Assembly: GCA_963573315.1 (NCBI GenBank)
Contig: OY752146.1
Span: forward strand, 2,046,001 to 2,110,000
From: Entomortierella parvispora
Taxonomy: Eukaryota > Mortierellomycota > Mortierellomycetes > Mortierellales > Mortierellaceae
Length of the DNA: 64,000 bases
Direction of reading: 5' to 3'
Part shown: piece by piece, positions 8,858 through 18,255 of the stretch
Position numbering within the stretch: the first letter of the stretch is position 1
Layout: each line of letters opens with the position of its first letter
Program-made: the position numbers and the translations under genes
Notes under the pieces: generated by a model
What the model saw: only the letters and a program-made list of their open reading frames with translations
What the model was told of the DNA's origin: nothing
Database searches by the model: none

Positions 8858-11800
8858 ATGTCAAGCAGAGCTATGAAGAAGTTGCTGCGCGATGCAGGCC
8901 CAAAGGATCTGGACCTCGAGAACGCCACCAAGACCGAGAACCTGCATTCCGACAATGACGACGACAATGACGACGATCAGGAGGATTACATGCCTTCTCG
9001 CCCCCCTGCAAGGAACTTGTTCGCGCTGGTATGACCTCTTGCCATGCTATCCTTATCTGAAGACCATTTCTCTGAAAAATTGCTAATAATGCCTATTGTA
9101 TTCTCCCCTGTTTGCGCCTTCGATACCAGCTTGACGCCGACGACGACCAGGATAATGGCGACTCGGATGAGAACGATCAGGAAACCGCTGCACCTGTACG
9201 TACAGAGAAAATGGTGTGCATTTCTATCTGGAACTGATGATAAGATCGCTAGCTAATGGTCAACGACCCCACGCTTTGGCATTCGATCTATAGGCAAAGA
9301 TTTCGACAGCATCATCCTCTAGCAAAAAGAAGAAAAAGAAAAAGTCAAAGTCATCTGCTACCGCAAATCCTTTCGATGCCCTGCATGACGCAGATGCTAC
9401 GGAACCAAAGACCTCCGGAATGCCATCCCAACCAGCAGAACCTTCAACAGCCTCAAAGAGCAAAAAGAAGAAAAAGGGCAAAGCCGTCATGAAGTCACTC
9501 GAAGAAATGTCTGTCGAGGAATTCGAAAAGAGCCTTCAGCAAATGAACAGCCAGTAAGTGTTCTCTCTACTGAGCAGTATTCTGTTAGATATGGATCTGG
9601 AATATACTGAAAATGATCGTGTCTTTAGATTGGGAACAGTTGCAGGAGGAGAGACAGTCTTGAAGCCAGCTCAAACGCCGTTGAAGCAGCTTTTGGCAGT
9701 AGATACCCGATTCCTGGATGCAGACGCAGAGATGAAGAAGATGTTTGGATCTCGCGTCGTCAACTCTGAGATCAAGGACAGGCGATATGTCAAAGTCTCA
9801 AAAAAGGCTCTATTGGCGCAGCCTAGAGGAACCTGGCCTGTTCGCAAAGCATCAGGATTGAGCATGGAAATTGTAGGCACGGATGAAAAAGAAAATGTGA
9901 CGACATTCAAGATTGTTCACTCAGAATACTACCAGCGCACCCAGCTCAAATTCCTGACAGCCGTCGCGTCATATGGTAAAGAGCGAGGATCATTGACAAT
10001 TCAGCGCGGCCTCTATCAAGAGCTACGACTTACCATGTACCTATTTTTTAGATCCCAACAACTTGGTTGCCCTTCTGAGAGAGAGTCCTTTCCATATCGA
10101 CTGTTTATTGCAGCTTTCAGAAGTGAGCAAGCACAATGGCGACAATGGACTTGCGGGCGAATTCATTGGTAATTGGTCGCTCTGTAATGACCATTCACTC
10201 ATTCAAGGAAAACTCTTCCTAACAACCCCGTTTTCATCAATGTGTTTTAGAGCAAGCATTGTATGCTTTCGAAAAGAGCTTTCACAGTCTTTTCAATATT
10301 GCCACAGGGGCTGTGCGCCTTAGCTTTATGGAAGTTGAGAACAGATCCTTCTTCCTGGCTATTCACCGACACATCCAGTTCCTTGGCCGTAGAGGCTGCT
10401 GGAGGACAGCATTCGAATTCAACAAACTCCTTCTGAGTCTGGATCCTACACATGATGAACTTGGCTCCCTTCTCGCAATTGACTTTTATGCATTGAAGGC
10501 TCAGGAGTATTCGTACCTGCTCCGTCTGTACGACCGACTTAAAGATGAGCACCAACTCCAGAAGCTGCCCAGTTTTGCCTACTCGACCGCTTTGGCTCAA
10601 TTCCATCTAGAGCAGAATTCTTTGGAAGGGGGAAGCAGCAACCAACACGAGAAAAGCTCAAAACTTCTACAGCGAGCCATCCTGATGTTCCCCACTGTAG
10701 TCCCTCTTCTGGCCGACCAGGGCGGTTTTAGCGTCGATTCCGAGATGGCGGGCGAGCCAGCCTTTTACCCTGCGAAAGAGTACGTAGATACATTTGGTAA
10801 ATGCAGACCGATCGTACACAGGCATTGGAAAAGTTCTCTAATATTTCGTTTGTACTCTATAGTCTGCCCAAGGTCTTGGATCTCTACATTCATCTCTTTA
10901 CAACCCGAAACTTTGCACTGTGGAAAGAGAAAGAGGTACTCTTCTGATGTTTTGCGAAAAATTTGGATGAAGTAATGAAGAATTCAGAGTTAACATTCGG
11001 CTCTCTCTAGGTGATTTCATGGCTGAAGACGAATGTGGCAGTTTGCGTAAGGACACGGTTCCACGACGTCAAGGATACAGATTTGCAGGGAGCCAAAGCG
11101 CTCATGACTGAGCTGACTACTGCGCAACCAAAGGACAGTGCCAGCTTGAGCTACAGTGCGGACGGGATGTTGGAATCCGACGCTCGGTTATCGGCTGTGG
11201 AGGATCCTAGGTCGGTTAGTCTTCGAGTCTGTCGCCACGTTCTCGTTTCTGACTTTAACGCCCTGGCACGGTACTTGCCTCAGGAGATTGTTCAGGCGAC
11301 GATGCACATGCATGATCCACTGCCACCATCGGGGTCCCGAAATGTGTACGAGGAACGTTTTGAAGCCCAGAGGAATTCGCGCGGTGTAATGGGAGGAGCC
11401 CGCGATGCAGCTCAGAGTGTTTTGGAGGAAGTTGTCCGGAGAATGCTGAGAGCCGGGGGGATTGCTCCTGCGGGCCAAGGAGATGGAGGCGCCTTGCAGC
11501 CAGCCCAGCTGAATCAAATTACGCAAGCTCTCAACATGCTCAGGGCACGTATGGGGCCTGATGATATGCCAGGGGCCTTCCCAGGTCAGGAGGCTACTCC
11601 AGAAGGCGAGGTTGCTGCGGCAGAAGAAATCCCTGACGTCCCAACAGCCAGAAGAAATATTCAGTCGCTGCTGGACGCCATGCGTCGATTTGGATTTGGG
11701 GAGACTCCCACCGCTGGCGATACTGCAGGCCAAGGTGATGCAGAGGAGGGAGACATCAATGCTGACATCAACACGCTCAGTCCTGGGGATATTCCTGACA

Positions 11801-11988
11801 TGGAGCTGCTGACGGCCATCACGAACAATTTCCGGACGTTGGCAGCCGATGAGGCTGGTCACTCTGGAGATGAGGATGATGAGGACGATGATGACTATGA
11901 AGAGGAATACAACGACGAGGAACTCGCCGCTATGATAGCAGGTGCTGAAGATGGGTGGGAGCCCTATGATCCTTCAGCATATGAATGA
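8858..11988 (+). CDS. TCF25: TCF25 / Rqc1 (NULP1) family protein
   Basis: Eight exons fit in phase: 8858-9028, 9130-9195, 9294-9553, 9629-9975, 10052-10168, 10251-10779, 10863-10935 and 11011-11988, giving 846 residues. The family's hallmarks are in order: the start MSSRAMKKL, an acidic Asp/Glu stretch, a Lys-rich block, then the conserved core with FLDADAEMKKMFGSRVV, the HSEYYQ segment, DPNNLVALLRESPFHIDCLL and LQLSEVSKHNGDNG. Next come the helical repeats around ENRSFFLAIHRHIQFL and LLLSLDPTHDELGSLLAIDF. The C-terminus is strongly acidic. Yeast Rqc1 and TCF25 belong to the ribosome-associated quality-control complex, where they promote ubiquitination of stalled nascent chains. Cytosolic action at 60S ribosomes is therefore expected. 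The 10780 donor (GTACGT) was chosen over other GTs because only it preserves the frame into DLPKVLDLY. Confidence 0.94.
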
Positions 11989-13261
11989 GGATTCTCTCGA
12001 ATTTGGAAAATTCAAGAAAAAAAAAAAAATAATAAAAAAAAAGGTCATAGATGATCAACAACTCTAGCTCTTTGACACTTCAGAGATTACTACTGTTGAT
12101 CTTGAGTCTGCAACTGGATCAAGGGATAGGGAAAAACCCGGAACTTGGAGGTGATAGGCTCTTATGACGCCGATGCTTGATTACCCTCACAATCTGCGGG
12201 CGTCTTCTGCGGGCATCCTGAAAACCCCTTGTCGATTACTATGCAGTGTCGCCTTGGTTGGCTGATTTCTTGTCCTTGACAACGAACGTGAATCAAGCGC
12301 GTCCGCTCCTGCCCACAGCCCCATCCCTCATTCCTGGAGAAGAATGGTCGAGTGAGTTCGTGAACACTGCCACGCCTCTGAAAAGTCCCTTTCTTGACTT
12401 TATCTTCTTGGTCTCCTTATTTTTGGGCTTTCTTTTTTTTTTCTTTTCCTGGCCACTCCTTGGACAAGGGCGCTGTGTCGCAGTAAAGGAGAGTGAGGAG
12501 CAGGACATAGCGGCCTACTTCTGCATGGTTTCCATGTCATGACCCTCTTTTCAGTACTTTCGTTTTTCCCTTTTTTTGGTCCGTTGCTCCTGTCCCCCTT
12601 ATTCTCACCTTCCTTGTCCGCAAGACACGATCTGCCCCCCAGGTAGTAGTAGTGCGACAGGTATGGATTCTTGCCAGTGTTTTGACCAGGGCAGTAGTTT
12701 CTCAGGAGTGTGTGGACTTTCTCGTGCTCCCTTTTTAACCCTGGGTAACAACTCATCGCCCTCACTTCTTGTCAGCACTTTCGTCCCTACCATTCTCTTT
12801 GATTTCTCTTTCTTTTGAACCCTACCTGCCACTCACGCCTGTTCATATCTTCAAGCCGGCGACACTTCTCCCTTGTCAAAGTCTTGATCCAGTAATTGAC
12901 GCTGTCAGCTGTACAGGTTGTCCCTGCCCCTAAAGCGGGCCTTCCATCCAGTCCCAGGACGGCAATAACAGAAATAGCCGAGGCATCTGCAATAGGAGCA
13001 GCCAGAGCAGCAGCAGGAGCAATAGTAGCACCAGCACCAGCACCAGCTCCCGCAGCAGCAGCAGCAGCAGCATTGCCTCCTCCTCTCCCTCCTTTTTTTC
13101 TCTCCCACGTCGACCCAGAACTGACCCTGAGCACCCAGATAGGGACATCCACGACGGTGTTATTTGCAGCACCTGCGACGTCAATAGAGTCATTGCTAAT
13201 TGCGACGGCATCCTCAGCAATACCTGTGGCGTCGCGTTTGACGACAAATACTCTGGGCTCC
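11989..13261. other. TCF25 3' flank and unresolved 5' region of the proline-rich membrane protein
   Basis: The first part is A-rich with AATAATAAA after the TCF25 stop. The rest probably contains the promoter and one or more 5' exons of the downstream proline-rich gene. A plus frame with several cysteines (for example 13165-13230: CSTCDVN...NCDGI...NTCG) and another at 12576-12818 (CPQDTICPP...CQCF) look as if they could encode an extracellular Cys-rich part. I could not join either to the main frame with convincing splice sites. Confidence 0.4.
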
Positions 13262-15589
13262 ATGGCCTCCGATTTCAATCCTTTCTTTGTCATTCCCCCA
13301 CCTCCACCTCCACCTTCGACCTCAGATCAGATCGCTCCTTCTCCTCCTCGTCCTCCCCCACCTGTTAACACACCCATTCATCCTCCTCCTCCTATTACTT
13401 CAGACTCTCCTCCACCACCCCCACCTCCTACTACAGGCCCCGCACTTCTTCCTTCAGCGACGACTGAACCTCCCCCTCCACCTTCGCCAACGACCATGTC
13501 GGCTCCTCCCGCCTCAAACAATCCGCCGCCAACAGCAAACGTTCCACCTCCTCCACCTACATCAGATTCTCCTCCTCCACCGCCCCCGACAACAGAACCT
13601 CCACCACCTCCAACAACCATTCAACCTCCGCCACCTCCTACAACAGCAGTGCCCCCTCCACCTCCAACCACAATCAACGCACCACCACCACCTTCTACGA
13701 CGACAATCGCTCCTACGACAGATGAACCGCCTCCGCCGCCCACATCGCGTCCGCATCGCACGACCACAACACAGGACAACAACCCACCCCCTCCAGCGAC
13801 CTCACCTCCACCGCCACCACCGGTTACAACCTCAGTGCCGCCATACACAACCCAGTACATCTCAACAGTCTCGGTGATCACGGTGACGACGGTGATTCCA
13901 CAAACAACCATGGTCCATGGGACGGTCACGACTTTTTACACGACTATCGTGACAACTTCGTTGGTGCCGACCCGGATCCCGGATCCGCATCAACCACCGC
14001 CCATGACACAGACCTCCTCGGATTCTGCGGGCCGAGGAGGGTTACTGGGTTGGCAGGTCACGTTAGTAATTGTGGCAGCCTTGGTGCTCTTGTCGGCCTG
14101 TGCGGCTGTGTTCTTGGTTGGGTGGCTGAGGAAGAAAAGGAGGAAGGGTAAAGACGATTCTTTGGCCGTCCTTCCCGTCGATTATGAACCCTGGCCCGCG
14201 TCCCCGTTCACGTCTGGGGCCCCACGATTGAGTTCATTGGAATATGGACAAGCTGGCGGTGGCGGTAACAAGGAAATGGCACAATTGATATCGATTCCAA
14301 GGTCATCCGCTGATCAACAACCAGGAAGTGGCGGTGTAGGAGGGCTATTCTTGAGTCGGTATGATGATCATCCCTATTCGCAAGATGATCCTGGTGGTCC
14401 GGTCGCGTACTTTGGACACCCGGGAGGAGAGGATGAATACTATGGTTACGACTTTGGTCAAACTGCGAATGAAGAAGGTGGAAGAAGACTTGGAGGAGTA
14501 GTGGTAGGGGAAGATCGACATCAATATCTGCAGCAACAATTACAACAACAACAATACCGAGGGTATCATCCAAGTTATAGGAACAGAGGCGGTCGACATG
14601 GTGGTGGTGCAAATGGGAGCAGTGGTGATGGTGGCGTCGGTGGTGTCGTTGGAGGACATGCACCCCAGGAGGACACGTCGACTTCTACGGACACTTATCA
14701 CGAGGAAGACGCACAAGCAGCAGCAGCACAGACACAACAACAACAACAACAACAACAAGAGCAACTCCATCAACAACAACAAACAGCACAGCATCCCCGC
14801 TCGTTTCAGGCACATGAGCCTCTTGTGTTCTATCCACAACCACCTCATGCACCTCACACGCACCAATCGCCCTCATTCTCGCCCTCGTCCCTGCCTCTCC
14901 CACCACCGCCCACTTCTCCCAAATCCTTACGACGTCGACAAGGGGATCGCATCATGGAGGGCGGCAGTGGTGGTGTGGGTCAAAGTTCGATTGAGAGCTA
15001 TGTAGACGGTCATGGTATGGGCTATGGACAACTACAACCACAACAACACTATCGACCACGAGAGAGTCTTGACCAAGAGAGGAGTTTGACTCATGAAGGA
15101 ACCGAGAGCCTTATCGCTGTCAGTGAGGCCGCTCTCTCGGAATCAACCTCGACATCAGGGTTGTTACCTGTGAGTGCCGCAGGAGGGTCCTCTCCTTCCC
15201 CAACCACCAGGGCCTCTTTCCCAGGGACGGATCGTCAAGGAATGGAGAGGAGATTGTCCAGTTATTTGGAAAAGGACGCTAAAGAAGAGTTGTTCCGCAA
15301 GTCCCCTCAGGCACTGATTTCGCCTCTGTTGAGAGAAGAGGACGAAGCCAACGTTGGCGTAGTGAGGGACGGGCAGGACAGCGACGAGGACAACCCTGCA
15401 AACGAAGAAGAAGGGGCAGAACTAGGTCGAGGGGGCCATGGTCAACAAGCCGGAAGTAGTGATAGTTTCGTCACGACCACTACGAATGCCACAGGGGCAA
15501 CGGAGGACGCCAGGGCCTTTCTGACGCAGTTGCGGGTCGACGATCTGGTGGCAGACAGCGATGCAGACGTGCATCCAAGAGAAACGTAA
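13262..15589 (+). CDS. proline-rich single-pass membrane protein with long disordered tail
   Basis: The model starts at ATG 13262 (MASDFNPFF) and gives 775 residues. The frame is open further upstream to about 12896 without an ATG, so the true start is probably in an unresolved 5' exon and a signal peptide is not visible. Residues about 11-190 are dense Pro runs separated by Thr/Ser, followed by a Thr-rich stalk (about 195-235). One transmembrane helix lies near residues 265-287 (WQVTLVIVAALVLLSACAAV), followed by the stop-transfer cluster RKKRRKGK. The about 480-residue tail is low complexity, with Gln, Gly, His and Ser tracts. This layout (O-glycosylatable stalk, helix, basic stop, cytosolic tail) resembles fungal cell-surface sensors or adhesins, but no known domain is present. 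Function unknown. Confidence 0.7.
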   Translation: MASDFNPFFVIPPPPPPPSTSDQIAPSPPRPPPPVNTPIHPPPPITSDSPPPPPPPTTGPALLPSATTEPPPPPSPTTMSAPPASNNPPPTANVPPPPPTSDSPPPPPPTTEPPPPPTTIQPPPPPTTAVPPPPPTTINAPPPPSTTTIAPTTDEPPPPPTSRPHRTTTTQDNNPPPPATSPPPPPPVTTSVPPYTTQYISTVSVITVTTVIPQTTMVHGTVTTFYTTIVTTSLVPTRIPDPHQPPPMTQTSSDSAGRGGLLGWQVTLVIVAALVLLSACAAVFLVGWLRKKRRKGKDDSLAVLPVDYEPWPASPFTSGAPRLSSLEYGQAGGGGNKEMAQLISIPRSSADQQPGSGGVGGLFLSRYDDHPYSQDDPGGPVAYFGHPGGEDEYYGYDFGQTANEEGGRRLGGVVVGEDRHQYLQQQLQQQQYRGYHPSYRNRGGRHGGGANGSSGDGGVGGVVGGHAPQEDTSTSTDTYHEEDAQAAAAQTQQQQQQQQEQLHQQQQTAQHPRSFQAHEPLVFYPQPPHAPHTHQSPSFSPSSLPLPPPPTSPKSLRRRQGDRIMEGGSGGVGQSSIESYVDGHGMGYGQLQPQQHYRPRESLDQERSLTHEGTESLIAVSEAALSESTSTSGLLPVSAAGGSSPSPTTRASFPGTDRQGMERRLSSYLEKDAKEELFRKSPQALISPLLREEDEANVGVVRDGQDSDEDNPANEEEGAELGRGGHGQQAGSSDSFVTTTTNATGATEDARAFLTQLRVDDLVADSDADVHPRET

Positions 15590-15607
15590 AAAAAAAAAAA
15601 AAAAAAA
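15588..15607. repeat. poly-A run after the proline-rich gene
   Basis: The TAA stop of the proline-rich gene runs directly into an A homopolymer of about 20 nt in genomic DNA. Confidence 0.85.
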
Positions 15608-18255
15608 GAACGCGTCTCTTTTTCATTTGTTCCGTCCCAAGAATTCTCAAAACCCTCCAATGGTAGACATGGTCTAGCCAAAAAGTATGTATCTGCTCTA
15701 GTAAAACGCCGTTTTCAAAAATGAAAGACAACCAGCCCTGAGGTGCTCCTATTAACGTGCATCAGGGACGACCTTCAAATGACCATCGAATTTTTGTGGT
15801 ACCTTTTTTGATCGTTGCATCGCCCTTCCTCCAATCGCCGTGATTGCGCCTTTTTGTTCTGCTGATTCAAAAGAAATTCGACCAGTCGATGAAGAGAGAG
15901 AAAGAAGAAAAGGAACGAAAGAAAGAAAGAGAGCGTCTTGGCTCAACTCTTGTGGCAGTGTGCCTTTTTTTCATGAAAGAGCACAAAAGACAAAGAGGTG
16001 ACCCTGCATGAATCCAGGATCGTGAACAAAAGCACGGCCTTTTTTTTTTACATAAAAAAAGAGAGTGGGCGGGGCGGAATAAGCGCGGCAGCAGTTGTAC
16101 CATTTCTCTTTGGGATCCAAAAAAAGACGACAATCAATCGGCAAAAGCTGGGTGTTGGGTCCCGACTTTTTGTGTTCGGTGGGAAAAAAAAACAGGAATA
16201 GAAAATTCATGCAAAAAGCAGCAAAGAGAGAATGAAGATACTTGAATGACAACAGCCATTGAGGAGAGAAAGAGAGAGGGGGGAAGGGGAGGGGGGAAAA
16301 GGAGAACCCATCCAAGAGTCGAGGTCCAGATGGACCAAAACAAGAAAAAAATCAAGGGTAACTTTTTTGTTTTGGGGTCCCTATCCAGTTTCCCCTCTCC
16401 TCCGATCGACCGCTCCGTTCTTCAGTTGTGCACATGGTTCTAACCAACACGGCGGGGAGAAGCGCAGGGACAGGGGAAGAGGAAGCTCTTTCCTCTCCCA
16501 TCTTCCGGCCGACAGTGGCACCTGAGAATGTCATTGTGCTGGCTGCACCCATGAGGTTTCTTTTGGTCCTTTGTTTTGGGTGTTATTGGCATGTGTCATC
16601 CATAGCCAAACGCCCGTTTCTTCGGGTTCAGGATCCTAAAAAAGGGTCCTTTTGCTCAATTTTTTTCCTCTTCCGACCGATCATCACCGACCGGTCCAAG
16701 TTTTTCATTGTTCTCAAGAGGATTTGTACGCGTGTTTTCCTTCCTCTTCATGGCGCTTCTTGTGAGAGAATAAAGGAAGGGCAGGAACGTCAACACGACA
16801 GAGACGGATGCAACAGACAACGAGCAGTACGGGAAAAAGTTTGGGTTTTTTTTATTTCTCTCTTTTATTTTACGAAATAGAGGGAAACGGAGGTCGGGAC
16901 ATGGCTCGAGCGAGAGAAGGCAAAGGGAACCTTCTCAAAAGGTAAAAAATACTCTAGAGACCATGGTCCAAGCACTCTGACCAAGCGCTTCGTTCCCTTT
17001 CCTTCTCTCTCCTTCTCTCTTGCCAACCTCTCACAAGTGTCTGACCGACCCTCCCAGGTAAGGTCGAGAATCGGACACGCGTTTTGCTTATAGTGGGTTG
17101 GGGCTTGGAGGTGCAACGGGGGGGTGGTAATGTTTGTTGCGGTGCGGGGAGGAGTCAGCCAAAGAAAAGTGGGGAAGGGCTGGCGAACAAGTGGGGCCGG
17201 GCGAGGTCAGACCTAGAGGAAGAAAGAGTACATGGAAAATACAACGTCCAGGTTGCTTTACATTGGCTAGGTCATGTACACGTACATTCAATGTTTGTAG
17301 AAAAGGTATTCTATTTGTCGAAGCAAAATGTAAGGTCAAGTGTTTGTCGCCTTGTACCAAACGCAGGTCTGGCAGATGAGAACTGCATGGTAGCTTTTCC
17401 AAAGGTGCCTGACTCATCCAGCCCCTCGAGTGTTTTCCTCGACACAACAACAGCAAACCAACAAACAGAAAAAAGAAAGGAAAGGGGAGAGGGGAGAGGG
17501 AGCGACAAGGGAAGAGAAGGAAAGAGAGATGGAGAAAAGGGACACGACGCGTCTGGCTTTGTGTTGACTTTTTGACTTTTTTTTTGTTTGGATGACAAAG
17601 ACGATGCCGGTGGAGTGGCCTTCCCGTTCGACAAACAGATGGACGGACAGACACAAAGAGAGAGAGGGAAAAGACACGGGCGGCGCAGGCAAGAGAGGGA
17701 ACCGACGGATATGAATGAATGATGTGAGCGACTCAATGAACAGATGATAATGATGGATGTAATGAATAATAATGAATAATGAAATAATGAATGAATGAAT
17801 GAATAATGAATGAACGGACAAACACAGCAGACAGCACAAAGCGTGAGCAGTCAGAGCGAGCAGGACGGCCAAGAGGAGGATTCGCGATGCCATGGGAGAG
17901 GGGGTAGACGACCATGATGAAGAGTGAAGGGTACATGGGTGTGTGTGCGCGGTGCAAGGCGTGTGTGTGTGTTTGTGGGCCCTCTTCCCCCCCTTTTTTC
18001 TTTCTTTGCTCTGCTGCTCTGCTCTCTCTTTCCCTCTTTCTTTCCCTTTCCTTCCCTTTGTTCCTTTTCCCCTCTTCTCTTGTCTTCCTTCTCCTCCGCT
18101 CCATCTGTTGCTCCATCTCACTCTCTTTCTCTCCATCCCTCACATCATCACCTCATCTTCCACTCGCTCGCTCATCTCTTCTCCTCGTTCTCTCCAACGT
18201 CTTCACACGCCCTCACCCTCACTTTCGCACTTGCACACATACACACTCTGCAAAA
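15590..18255. other. 2.7-kb region without a supported gene; Ras promoter and leader at right
   Basis: I see no reading frame with a domain, codon bias or joinable exons. The left part has poly-A/T runs and purine-rich blocks (16260-16310). The 17750-17820 part carries an AATGAATG-type microsatellite. From about 17990 to 18255 the plus strand is almost pure pyrimidine, consistent with the leader of the Ras gene. Confidence 0.5.
17757..17818. repeat. imperfect (GAAT)n / (AAT)n microsatellite
   Basis: Interrupted GAAT, ATGAATAATGA-type units run for about 60 bp, 440-500 bp upstream of the Ras ATG. Confidence 0.8.

Noticed and set aside
8291..9034. 247-codon plus-strand frame over the coiled-coil gene start
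   Set aside because: Antisense to the coiled-coil gene on the left and ends in the TCF25 first exon in that gene's frame only by read-through of the leader; the true start is 8858.
12787..13293. 168-codon minus-strand Ala-rich frame
   Set aside because: Its alanine run is the antisense of a (GCA)n tract; no known motif. It keeps the 5' region of the proline-rich gene ambiguous but is not called.
17414..18143. Several Ser/Cys- or Glu/Arg-rich frames, both strands
   Set aside because: Arise from the pyrimidine-rich Ras leader and the GAAT repeat; no codon bias, start context or splice support.
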